From: Nectonema munidae
Taxonomy: Eukaryota > Nematomorpha > Nectonematoida > Nectonematidae
DNA length: 64,000 nt
Reading direction: 5' to 3'
Assembly: GCA_030549495.1 (NCBI GenBank)
Contig: JAUIRK010001043.1
Location: forward strand, 620,001 to 684,000
The notes below the pieces were generated by a model. It saw only the letters and a program-made list of their open reading frames with translations. It ran no database searches and had not been told where the DNA came from. The translations under genes and the position numbers were made by a program. Positions 24,050-37,819 of this stretch are shown piece after piece; within the stretch, counting starts at the first letter, position 1; each line of letters starts with the position of its first letter.

Positions 24050-27000
24050 AGGCACTCAAACATGGGGCACTATAACACAGGCAGACACAAACAAGGAGCA
24101 CTCAAACACAGGCAGGCTCAAAAAGGGAGCACTCAAACACAGGCAAACACCAACAGGGGGCATTCAAACACAGGAAGGCATAAACAGGAGGCACTCAAAC
24201 ATGGGGCACTATAACACAGGCAGACACAAACAAGGAGCACTCAAACACAGGCAGACACAAACAAGGAGCACTCAAACACAGGCAAACACCAACAGGGGGC
24301 ATTCAAACACAGGAAGGCATAAACAGGAGGCACTCAAACATGGGGCACTATAACACAGGCAGACACAAATAAGGAGCACTCAAACACAGGCAGACACAAA
24401 CAAGGAGCACTCAAACACAGGCAAACACCAACAGGGGGCATTCAAACACAGGAAGGCATAAACAGGAGGCACTCAAACATGGGGCACTATAACACAGGCA
24501 GACACAAACAAGGAGCACTCAAACACAGGCAGACACAAACAAGGAGCACTCAAACACAGGCAAACACCAACAGGGGGCATTCAAACACAGGAAGGCATAA
24601 ACAGGAGGCACTCAAACATGGGGCACTATAACACAGGCAGACACAAATAAGGAGCACTCAAACACAGGCAGACACAAACAAGGAGCACTCAAACACAGGC
24701 AAACACCAACAGGGGGCATTCGAACACAGGAAGGCATAAACAGGAGGCACTCAAACATGGGGCACTATAACACAGGCAGACACAAACAAGGAGCACTCAA
24801 ACACAGGCAGACACAAACAAGGAGCACTCAAACACAGGCAAACACCAACAGGGGGCATTCAAACACAGGAAGGCATAAACAGGAGGCACTCAAACATGGG
24901 GCACTATAACACAGACAGACACAAATAAGGAGCACTCAAACACAGGCAGACACAAACAAGGAGCACTCAAACACAGGCAAACACCAACAGGGGGCATTCA
25001 AACACAGGAAGGCATAAACAGGAGGCACTCAAACATGGGGCACTATAACACAGGCAGACACAAACAAGGAGCACTCAAACACAGGCAGACACAAACAAGG
25101 AGCACTCAAACACAGGCAAACACCAACAGGGGGCATTCAAACAGAGGAAGGCATAAACAGGAGGCACTCAAACATGGGGCACTATAACACAGGCAGACAC
25201 AAATAAGGAGCACTCAAACACAGGCAGACACAAACAAGGAGCACTCAAACACAGGCAAACACCAACAGGGGGCATTCAAACACAGGAAGGCATAAACAGG
25301 AGGCACTCAAACATGGGGCACTATAACACAGGCAGACACAAACAAGGAGCACTCAAACACAGGCAGACACAAACAAGGAGCACTCAAACACAGGCAAACA
25401 CCAACAGGGGGCATTCAAACACAGGAAGGCATAAACAGGAGGCACTCAAACATGGGGCACTATAACACAGGCAGACACAAATAAGGAGCACTCAAACACA
25501 GGCAAACACCAACAGGGGGCATTCAAACACAGGAAGGCATAAACAGGAGGCACTCAAACATGGGGCACTATAACACAGGCAGACACAAATAAGGAGCACT
25601 CAAACACAGGCAGACACAAACAAGGAGCACTCAAACATAGGCAAACACCAACAGGGGGCATTCAAACACAGGAAGGCATAAACAGGAGGCACTCAAACAT
25701 GGGGCACTATAACACAGGCAGACACAAATAAGGAGCACTCAAACACAGGCAGACACAAACAAGGAGCACTCAAACACAGGCAAACACCAACAGGGGGCAT
25801 TCAAACACAGGAAGGCATAAACAGGAGGCACTCAAACATGGGGCACTATAACACAGGCAGACACAAATAAGGAGCACTCAAACACAGGCAGACACAAACA
25901 AGGAGCACTCAAACACAGGCAAACACCAACAGGGGGCATTCAAACACAGGAAGGCATAAACAGGAGGCACTCAAACATGGGGCACTATAACACAGGCAGA
26001 CACAAACAAGGAGCACTCAAACACAGGATGACACAAACAAGGAGCACTCAAACACAGGCAAACACCAACAGGGGGCATTCAAACACAGGAAGGCATAAAC
26101 AGGAGGCACTCAAACATGGGGCACTATAACACAGGCAGACACAAATAAGGAGCACTCAAACACAGGCAGACACAAACAAGGAGCACTCAAACACAGGCAA
26201 ACACCAACAGGGGGCATTCAAACACAGGAAGGCATAAACAGGAGGCACTCAAACATGGGGCACTATAACACAGGCAGAAACAAACAAGGAGCACTCAAAC
26301 ACAGGCAGACACAAACAAGGAGCACTCAAACACAGGCAAACACCAACAGGGGGCATTCAAACACAGGAAGGCATAAACAGGAGGCACTCAAACATGGGGC
26401 ACTATAACACAGGCAGACACAAATAAGGAGCACTCAAACACAGGCAGAGACAAACAAGGAGCACTCAAACACAGGCAAACACCAACAGGAGGCATTCAAA
26501 CACAGGAAGGCATAAACAGGAGGCACTCAAACATGGGGCACTATAACACAGGCAGACACAAATAAGGAGCACTCAAACACAAGCAGACACAAACAAGGAG
26601 CACTCAAACACAGGCAAACACCAACAGGGGGCATTCAAACACAGGAAGGCATAAACAGGAGGCACTCAAACATGGGGCACTATAACACAGGCAGCAAACA
26701 CAGGCAGACACAAACAAGGAGCACTCAAACACAGGCAAACACCAACAGGGGGCATTCAAACACAGGAAGGCATAAACAGGAGGCACTCAAACATGGGGCA
26801 CTATAACACAGGCAGACACAAATAAGGAGCACTCAAACACAGGCAAACACCAACAGGGGGCATTCAAACACAGGAAGGCATAAACAGGAGGCACTCAAAC
26901 ATGGGGCACTATAACACAGGCAGACACAAATAAGGAGCACTCAAACACAGGCAGACACAAACAAGGAGCACTCAAACACAGGCAAACACCAACAGGGGGC

Positions 27001-29260
27001 ATTCAAACACAGGAAGGCATAAACAGGAGGCACTCAAACATGGGGCACTATAACACAGGCAGACACAAATAAGGAGCACTCAAACACAGGCAGACACAAA
27101 CAAGGAGCACTCAAACACAGGCAAACACCAACAGGGGGCATTCAAACACAGGAAGGCATAAACAGGAGGCACTCAAACATGGGGCACTATAACACAGGCA
27201 GACACAAATAAGGAGCACTCAAACACAGGCAGACACAAACAAGGAGCACTCAAACACAGGCAAACACCAACAGGAGGCATTCAAACACAGGAAGCCATAA
27301 ACAGGAGGCACTCAAACATGGGGCACTATAACACAGGCAGACACAAATAAGGAGCACTCAAACACAGGCAGACACAAACAAGGAGCACTCAAACACAGGC
27401 AAACACCAACAGGGGGCATTCAAACACAGGAAGGCATAAACAGGAGGCACTCAAACATGGGGCACTATAACACAGGCAGACACAAATAAGGAGCACTCAA
27501 ACACAGGCAGACACAAACAAGGAGCACTCAAACACAGGCAAACACCAACAGGGGGCATTCAAACACAGGAAGGCATAAACAGGAGGCACTCAAACATGGG
27601 GCACTATAACACAGGCAGACACAAATAAGGAGCACTCAAACACAGGCAGACACAAACAAGGAGCACTCAAACACAGGCAAACACCAACAGGGGGCATTCA
27701 AACACAGGAAGCCATAAACAGGAGGCACTCAAACATGGGGCACTATAACACAGGCAGACACAAATAAGGAGCACTCAAACACAGGCAGACACAAACAAGG
27801 AGCACTCAAACACAGGCAAACAACAACAGGGGGCATTCAAACACATGAAGGCATAAACAGGAGGCACTCAAACATGGGGCACTATAACACAGGCAGACAC
27901 AAATAAGGAGCACTCAAACACAGGCAGACACAAACAAGGAGCACTCAAACACAGGCAAACACCAACAGGGGGCATTCAAACACAGGAAGGCATAAACAGG
28001 AGGCACTCAAACATGGGGCACTATAACACAGGCAGACACAAATAAGGAGCACTCAAACACAGGCAGACACAAACAAGGAGCACTCAAACACAGGCAAACA
28101 CCAACAGGGGGCATTCAAACACAGGAAGGCATAAACAGGAGGCACTCAAACATGGGGCACTATAACACAGGCAGACACAAATAAGGAGCACTCAAACACA
28201 GGCAGACACAAACAAGGAGCACTCAAACACAGGCAAACACCAACAGGGGGCATTCAAACACAGGAAGGCATAAACAGGAGGCACTCAAACATGGGGCACT
28301 ATAACACAGGCAGACACAAACAAGGAGCACTCAAACACAGGCAGACACAAACAAGGAGCACTCAAACACAGGCAAACACCAACAGGGGGCATTCAAACAC
28401 AGGAAGGCATAAACAGGAGGCACTCAAACATGGGGCACTATAACACAGGCAGACACAAATAAGGAGCACTCAAACACAGGCAGACACAAACAAGGAGCAC
28501 TCAAACACAGGCAAACACCAACAGGGGGCATTCAAACACAGGAAGGCATAAACAGGAGGCACTCAAACATGGGGCACTATAACACAGGCAGACACAAATA
28601 AGGAGCACTCAAACACAGGCAGACACAAACAAGGAGCACTCAAACACAGGCAAACACCAACAGGGGGCATTCAAACACAGGAAGGCATAAACAGGAGGCA
28701 CTCAAACATGGGGCACTATAACACAGGCAGACACAAACAAGGAGCATTCAAACACAGGCAGACACAAACAAGGAGCACTCAAACACAGGCAAACATCAAC
28801 AGGGGGCATTCAAACATGGGGCACTATAACACAGGCAGACACAAACAAGGAGCATTCAAACACAGGCAGACACAAATAAGGAGCACTCAAACACAGGCAA
28901 ACACCAACAGGGGGCATTCAAACACAGGAAGGCATAAACAGGAGGCACTCAAACATGGGGCACTATAACACAGGCAGACACAAATAAGGAGCACTCAAAC
29001 ACAGGCAGACACAAACAAGGAGCACTCAAACACAGGCAAACACCAACAGGGGGCATTCAAACACAGGAAGGCATAAACAGGAGGCACTCAAACATGGGGC
29101 ACTATAACACAGGCAGACACAAATAAGGAGCACTCAAACACAGGCAGACACAAACAAGGAGCACTCAAACACAGGCAAACACCAACAGGGGGCATTCAAA
29201 CACAGGAAGGCATAAACAGGAGGCACTCAAACATGGGGCACTATAACACAGGCAGACACA
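24050..29260. repeat. Large intra-array duplication, copy 1 of pair I
   Basis: Rare variants here recur 6,265 bp further right in the same order: ATTCGAACACAGG (24,719), ACAGACAGACAC (24,911), AAACAGAGGAAGG (25,141), AGGCAGCAAACACAGG (about 26,690) and GGAAGCCATAAAC (about 27,290). Edges are approximate because the surrounding units are nearly identical. Confidence 0.8.
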
Positions 29261-30309
29261 AATAAGGAGCACTCAAACACAGGCAGACACAAACAAGGAG
29301 CACTCAAACACAGGCAAACACCAACAGGGGGCATTCAAACACAGGAAGGCATAAACAGGAGGCACTCAAACATGGGGCACTATAACACAGGCAGACACAA
29401 ACAAGGAGCACTCAAACACAGGCAGACACAAACAAGGAGCACTCAAACACAGGCAAACACCAACAGGGGGCATTCAAACACAGGAAGGCATAAACAGGAG
29501 GCACTCAAACATGGGGCACTATAACACAGGCAGACACAAATAAGGAGCACTCAAACACAGGCAGACACAAACAAAGAGCACTCAAACACAGGCAAACACC
29601 AACAGGGGGCATTCAAACACAGGAAGGCATAAACAGGAGGCACTCAAACATGGGGCACTATAACACAGGCAGACACAAATAAGGAGCACTCAAACACAGG
29701 CAGACACAAACAAGGAGCACTCAAACACAGGCAAACACCAACAGGGGGCATTCAAACACAGGAAGGCATAAACAGGAGGCACTCAAACATGGGGCACTAT
29801 AACACAGGCAGACACAAATAAGGAGCACTCAAACACAGGCAGACACAAACAAGGAGCACTCAAACACAGGCAAACACCAACAGGGGGCATTCAAACACAG
29901 GAAGGCATAAACAGGAGGCACTCAAACATGGGGCACTATAACACAGGCAGACACAAATAAGACAAAACACAGGCAGACACAAACAAGGAGCACTCAAACA
30001 CAGGCAAACACCAACAGGGGGCATTCAAACACAGGAAGGCATAAACAGGAGGCACTCAAACATGGGGCACTATAACACAGGCAGACACAAACAAGGAGCA
30101 CTCAAACACAGGCAGACACAAACAAGGAGCACTCAAACACAGGCAAACACCAACAGGGGGCATTCAAACACAGGAAGGCATAAACAGGAGGGCACTCAAA
30201 CATGGGGCACTATAACACAGGCAGACACAAATAAGGAGCACTCAAACACAGGCAGACACAAACAAGGAGCACTCAAACACAGGCAAACACCAACAGGGGG
30301 CATTCAAAC

Positions 30310-33300
30310 ACAAGGAGGCACTCAAACATGGGGCACTATAACACAGGCAGACACAAACAAGGAGCACTCAAACACAGGCAGGCTCAAAAAGGAGCACTCA
30401 AACACAGGCAAACACCAACAGGGGGCATTCAAACACAGGAAGGCATAAACAGGAGGCACTCAAACATGGGGCACTATAACACAGGCAGACACAAACAAGG
30501 AGCACTCAAACACAGGCAGACACAAACAAGGAGCACTCAAACACAGGCAAACACCAACAGGGGGCATTCAAACACAGGAAGGCATAAACAGGAGGCACTC
30601 AAACATGGGGCACTATAACACAGGCAGACACAAATAAGGAGCACTCAAACACAGGCAGACACAAACAAGGAGCACTCAAACACAGGCAAACATCAACAGG
30701 GGGCATTCAAACACAGGAAGGCATAAACAGGAGGCACTCAAACATGGGGCACTATAACACAGGCAGACACAAACAAGGAGCACTCAAACACAGGCAGACA
30801 CAAACAAGGAGCACTCAAACACAGGCAAACACCAACAGGGGGCATTCAAACACAGGAAGGCATAAACAGGAGGCACTCAAACATGGGGCACTATAACACA
30901 GGCAGACACAAATAAGGAGCACTCAAACACAGGCAGACACAAACAAGGAGCACTCAAACACAGGCAAACACCAACAGGGGGCATTCGAACACAGGAAGGC
31001 ATAAACAGGAGGCACTCAAACATGGGGCACTATAACACAGGCAGACACAAACAAGGAGCACTCAAACACAGGCAGACACAAACAAGGAGCACTCAAACAC
31101 AGGCAAACACCAACAGGGGGCATTCAAACACAGGAAGGCATAAACAGGAGGCACTCAAACATGGGGCACTATAACACAGACAGACACAAATAAGGAGCAC
31201 TCAAACACAGGCAGACACAAACAAGGAGCACTCAAACACAGGCAAACACCAACAGGGGGCATTCAAACACAGGAAGGCATAAACAGGAGGCACTCAAACA
31301 TGGGGCACTATAACACAGGCAGACACAAACAAGGAGCACTCAAACACAGGCAGACACAAACAAGGAGCACTCAAACACAGGCAAACACCAACAGGGGGCA
31401 TTCAAACAGAGGAAGGCATAAACAGGAGGCACTCAAACATGGGGCACTATAACACAGGCAGACACAAATAAGGAGCACTCAAACACAGGCAGACACAAAC
31501 AAGGAGCACTCAAACACAGGCAAACACCAACAGGGGGCATTCAAACACAGGAAGGCATAAACAGGAGGCACTCAAACATGGGGCACTATAACACAGGCAG
31601 ACACAAACAAGGAGCACTCAAACACAGGCAGACACAAACAAGGAGCACTCAAACACAGGCAAACACCAACAGGGGGCATTCAAACACAGGAAGGCATAAA
31701 CAGGAGGCACTCAAACATGGGGCACTATAACACAGGCAGACACAAATAAGGAGCACTCAAACACAGGCAAACACCAACAGGGGGCATTCAAACACAGGAA
31801 GGCATAAACAGGAGGCACTCAAACATGGGGCACTATAACACAGGCAGACACAAATAAGGAGCACTCAAACACAGGCAGACACAAACAAGGAGCACTCAAA
31901 CATAGGCAAACACCAACAGGGGGCATTCAAACACAGGAAGGCATAAACAGGAGGCACTCAAACATGGGGCACTATAACACAGGCAGACACAAATAAGGAG
32001 CACTCAAACACAGGCAGACACAAACAAGGAGCACTCAAACACAGGCAAACACCAACAGGGGGCATTCAAACACAGGAAGGCATAAACAGGAGGCACTCAA
32101 ACATGGGGCACTATAACACAGGCAGACACAAATAAGGAGCACTCAAACACAGGCAGACACAAACAAGGAGCACTCAAACACAGGCAAACACCAACAGGGG
32201 GCATTCAAACACAGGAAGGCATAAACAGGAGGCACTCAAACATGGGGCACTATAACACAGGCAGACACAAACAAGGAGCACTCAAACACAGGATGACACA
32301 AACAAGGAGCACTCAAACACAGGCAAACACCAACAGGGGGCATTCAAACACAGGAAGGCATAAACAGGAGGCACTCAAACATGGGGCACTATAACACAGG
32401 CAGACACAAATAAGGAGCACTCAAACACAGGCAGACACAAACAAGGAGCACTCAAACACAGGCAAACACCAACAGGGGGCATTCAAACACAGGAAGGCAT
32501 AAACAGGAGGCACTCAAACATGGGGCACTATAACACAGGCAGAAACAAACAAGGAGCACTCAAACACAGGCAGACACAAACAAGGAGCACTCAAACACAG
32601 GCAAACACCAACAGGGGGCATTCAAACACAGGAAGGCATAAACAGGAGGCACTCAAACATGGGGCACTATAACACAGGCAGACACAAATAAGGAGCACTC
32701 AAACACAGGCAGAGACAAACAAGGAGCACTCAAACACAGGCAAACACCAACAGGAGGCATTCAAACACAGGAAGGCATAAACAGGAGGCACTCAAACATG
32801 GGGCACTATAACACAGGCAGACACAAATAAGGAGCACTCAAACACAAGCAGACACAAACAAGGAGCACTCAAACACAGGCAAACACCAACAGGGGGCATT
32901 CAAACACAGGAAGGCATAAACAGGAGGCACTCAAACATGGGGCACTATAACACAGGCAGCAAACACAGGCAGACACAAACAAGGAGCACTCAAACACAGG
33001 CAAACACCAACAGGGGGCATTCAAACACAGGAAGGCATAAACAGGAGGCACTCAAACATGGGGCACTATAACACAGGCAGACACAAATAAGGAGCACTCA
33101 AACACAGGCAAACACCAACAGGGGGCATTCAAACACAGGAAGGCATAAACAGGAGGCACTCAAACATGGGGCACTATAACACAGGCAGACACAAATAAGG
33201 AGCACTCAAACACAGGCAGACACAAACAAGGAGCACTCAAACACAGGCAAACACCAACAGGGGGCATTCAAACACAGGAAGGCATAAACAGGAGGCACTC

Positions 33301-34690
33301 AAACATGGGGCACTATAACACAGGCAGACACAAATAAGGAGCACTCAAACACAGGCAGACACAAACAAGGAGCACTCAAACACAGGCAAACACCAACAGG
33401 GGGCATTCAAACACAGGAAGGCATAAACAGGAGGCACTCAAACATGGGGCACTATAACACAGGCAGACACAAATAAGGAGCACTCAAACACAGGCAGACA
33501 CAAACAAGGAGCACTCAAACACAGGCAAACACCAACAGGAGGCATTCAAACACAGGAAGCCATAAACAGGAGGCACTCAAACATGGGGCACTATAACACA
33601 GGCAGACACAAATAAGGAGCACTCAAACACAGGCAGACACAAACAAGGAGCACTCAAACACAGGCAAACACCAACAGGGGGCATTCAAACACAGGAAGGC
33701 ATAAACAGGAGGCACTCAAACATGGGGCACTATAACACAGGCAGACACAAACAAGGAGCACTCAAACACAGGCAGACACAAACAAGGAGCACTCAAACAC
33801 AGGCAAACACCAACAGGGGGCATTCAAACACAGGAAGGCATAAACAGGAGGCACTCAAACATGGGGCACTATAACACAGGCAGACACAAATAAGGAGCAC
33901 TCAAACACAGGCAGACACAAACAAGGAGCACTCAAACACAGGCAAACACCAACAGGGGGCATTCAAACACAGGAAGGCATAAACAGGAGGCACTCAAACA
34001 TGGGGCACTATAACACAGGCAGACACAAATAAGGAGCACTCAAACACAGGCAGACACAAACAAGGAGCACTCAAACACAGGCAAACACCAACAGGGGGCA
34101 TTCAAACACAGGAAGGCATAAACAGGAGGCACTCAAACATGGGGCACTATAACACAGGCAGACACAAACAAGGAGCATTCAAACACAGGCAGACACAAAC
34201 AAGGAGCACTCAAACACAGGCAAACATCAACAGGGGGCATTCAAACATGGGGCACTATAACACAGGCAGACACAAACAAGGAGCATTCAAACACAGGCAG
34301 ACACAAACAAGGAGCACTCAAACACAGGCAAACATCAACAGGGGGCATTCAAACACAGGAAGGCATAAACAGGAGGCACTCAAACATGGGGCACTATAAC
34401 ACAGGCAGACACAAATAAGGAGCACTCAAACACAGGCAGACACAAACAAGGAGCACTCAAACACAGGCAAACACCAACAGGGGGCATTCAAACACAGGAA
34501 GGCATAAACAGGAGGCACTCAAACATGGGGCACTATAACACAGGCAGACACAAATAAGGAGCACTCAAACACAGGCAGACACAAACAAGGAGCACTCAAA
34601 CACAGGCAAACACCAACAGGGGGCATTCAAACACAGGAAGGCATAAACAGGAGGCACTCAAACATGGGGCACTATAACACAGGCAGACAC
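30310..34690. repeat. Large intra-array duplication, copy 2 of pair I
   Basis: Carries the same rare variants as copy 1 at +6,265 bp up to GGAAGCCATAAAC (about 33,557). After that the offset drops to 5,431 bp (the double GGAGCATTCAAACAC units at 28,740 and 34,171). The difference, 834 bp, is exactly six 139-bp units. The left edge falls near a truncated unit, CACAAGGAGGCACTC, at about 30,309. Confidence 0.8.
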
Positions 34691-34789
34691 AAATAAGGAG
34701 CACTCAAACACAGGCAAACACCAACAGGGGGCATTCAAACACAGGAAGGCATAAACAGGAGGCACTCAAACATGGGGCACTATAACACA

Positions 34790-37050
34790 GGCAGACACAA
34801 ACAAGGAGCACTCAAACACAGGCAGACACAAACAAGGAGCACTCAAACACAGGCAAACACCAACAGGGGGCATTCAAACACAGGAAGGCATAAATAGGAG
34901 GCACTCAAACATGGGGCACTATAACACAGGCAGACACAAACAAGGAGCACTCAAACACAGGCAAACACCAACAGGGGGCATTCAAACACAGGAAGGCATA
35001 AACAGGAGGCACTCAAACATGGGGCACTATAACACAGGCAGACACAAATAAGGAGCACTCAAACACAGGCAGACACAAACAAGGAGCACTCAAACACAGG
35101 CAAACACCAACAGGGGGCATTCAAACACAGGAAGGCATAAACAGGAGGCACTCAAACATGGGGCACTATAACACAGGCAGACACAAACAAGGAGCACTCA
35201 AACACAGGCAGACACAAACAAGGAGCACTCAAACACAGGCAAACACCAACAGGGGGCATTCAAACACAGGAAGGCATAAACAGGAGGCACTCTAACATGG
35301 GGCACTATAACACAGGCAGACACAAATAAGGAGCACTCAAACACAGGCAGACACAAACAAGGAGCACTCAAACACAGGCAAACACCAACAGGGGGCATTC
35401 AAACACAGGAAGGCATAAACAGGAGGCACTCAAACATGGGGCACTATAACACAGGCAGACACAAACAAGGAGCACTCAAACACAGGCAGACACAAACAAG
35501 TAGCACTCAAACACAGGCAAACACCAACAGGGGGCATTCAAACACAGGAAGGCATAAACAGGAGGGCACTCAAACATGGGGCACTATAACACAGGCAGAC
35601 ACAAATAAGAGGCACTCAAACACAGGCAGACACAAACAAGGAGCACTCAAACACAGGCAAACACCAACAGGGGGCATTCAAACACAGGAAGGCATAAACA
35701 GGAGGCACTCAAACATGGGGCACTATAACACAGGCAGACACAAATAAGGAGCACTCAAACACATGCAGACACAAACAAGGAGCACTCAAACACAGGCAAA
35801 CACCAACAGGGGGCATTCAAACACAGGAAGGCATAAACAGGAGGCACTCAAACATGGGGCACTATAACACAGGCAGACACAAATAAGGAGCACTCAAACA
35901 CAGGCAGACACAAACAAGGAGCACTCAAACACAGGCAAACACCAACAGGGGGCATTCAAACACAGGAAGGCATAAACAGGAGGCACTCAAACATGGGGCA
36001 CTATAACACAGGCAGACACAAACAAGGAGCACTCAAACACAGGCAGACACAAACAAGGAGCACTCAAACACAGGCAAACACCAACAGGGGGCATTCAAAC
36101 ACAGGAAGGCATAAACAGGAGGCACTCAAACATGGGGCACTATAACACAGGCAGACACAAATAAGGAGCACTCAAACACAGGCAGACACAAACAAGGAGC
36201 ACTCAAACACAGGCAAACACCAACAGGGGGCATTCAAACACAGGAAGGCATAAACAGGAGGCACTCAAACATGGGGCACTATAACACAGGCAGACACAAA
36301 TAAGGAGCACTCAAACACAGGCAGACACAAACAAGGAGCACTCAAACACAGGCAAACACCAACAGGGGGCATTCAAACACAGGAAGGCATAAACAGGAGG
36401 CACCCAAACATGGGGCTCTATAACACAGGCAGACACAAACAAGGAGCACTCAAACACAGGCAGACACAAACAAGGAGCACTCAAACACAGGCAAACACCA
36501 ACAGGGGGCATTCAAACACAGGAAGGCATAAACAGGAGGCACTCAAACATGGGGCACTATAACACAGGCAGACACAAACAAGGAGCACTCAAACACAGGC
36601 AGACACAAACAAGGAGCACTCAAACACAGGCAAACACCAACAGGGGGCATTCAAACACAGGAAGGCATAAACAGGAGGCACTCAAACATGGGGCACTATA
36701 ACACAGGCAGACACAAATAAGGAGCACTCAAACACAGGCAGACACAAACAAGGAGCACTCAAACACAGGCAAACACCAACAAGGGGCATTCAAACACAGG
36801 AAGGCATAAACAGGAGGCACTCAAACATGGGGCACTATAACACAGGCAGACACAAATAAGGAGCACTCAAACACAGGCAGACACAAACAAGGAACACTCA
36901 AACACAGGCAAACACCAACAGGGGGCATTCAAACACAGGAAGGCATAAACAGGAGGCACTCAAACATGGGGCACTATAACACAGGCAGACATAAACAAGG
37001 AGTACTCAAACACAGGCAGACACAAACAAGGAGCACTCAAACACAGGCAA
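34790..37050. repeat. Large intra-array duplication, copy 1 of pair II
   Basis: Rare variants recur at +3,028 bp: GGCACTCTAACATGG (about 35,286), AGGAGGGCACTC (about 35,561) and ACACATGCAGACAC (35,760). Later ones recur at +3,722 bp: GGCACCCAAACATGGGGCTC (36,400) and GACATAAACAAGGAGTACTC (about 36,989). Confidence 0.75.
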
Positions 37051-37819
37051 ACACTAACAGGGGGCATTCAAACACAGGAAAGCATAAACAGGAGGCACTC
37101 AAACATGGGGCACTATAACACAGGCAGACACAAATAAGGAGCACTCAAACACAGGCAGACACAAACAAGGAGCACTCAAACACAGGCAAACACCAACAGG
37201 GGGCATTCAAACACATTAAGGCATAAACAGGAGGCACTCAAACATGGGGCACTATAACACAGGCAGACACAAATAAGGAGCACTCAAACACAGGCAGACA
37301 CAAACAAGGAGCACTCAAACACAGGCAAACACCAACAGGGGGCATTCAAACACATTAAGGCATAAACAGGAGGCACTCAAACATGGGGCACTATAACACA
37401 GGCAGACACAAATAAGGAGCACTCAAACACAGGCAGACACAAACAAAGAGCACTCAAACACAGGCAAACACCAACAGGGGGCATTCAAACACAGGAAGGC
37501 ATAAACAGGAGGCACTCAAACATGGGGCACTATAACACAGGCAGACACAAACAAGGAGCACTCAAACACAGGCAGACACAAACAAGGAGCACTCAAACAC
37601 AGGCAAACACCAACAGGGGGCATTCAAACACAGGAAGGCATAAACAGGAGGCACTCAAACATGGGGCACTATAACACAGGCAGACACAAACAAGGAGCAC
37701 TCAAACACAGGCAGACACAAACAAGGAGCACTCAAACACAGGCAAACACCAACAGGGGGCATTCAAACACAGGAAGGCATAAACAGGAGGCACTCTAACA
37801 TGGGGCACTATAACACAGG

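Noticed and set aside
30062-30448. Plus-strand open frames in the satellite (for example MGHYNTGRHKQGALKHRQ repeats)
   Set aside because: They result from the near absence of T, end wherever a CATAAAC, CTATAAC or CAAATAAGG occurs, and rotate frame with each repeat. No sign of selection on a protein.
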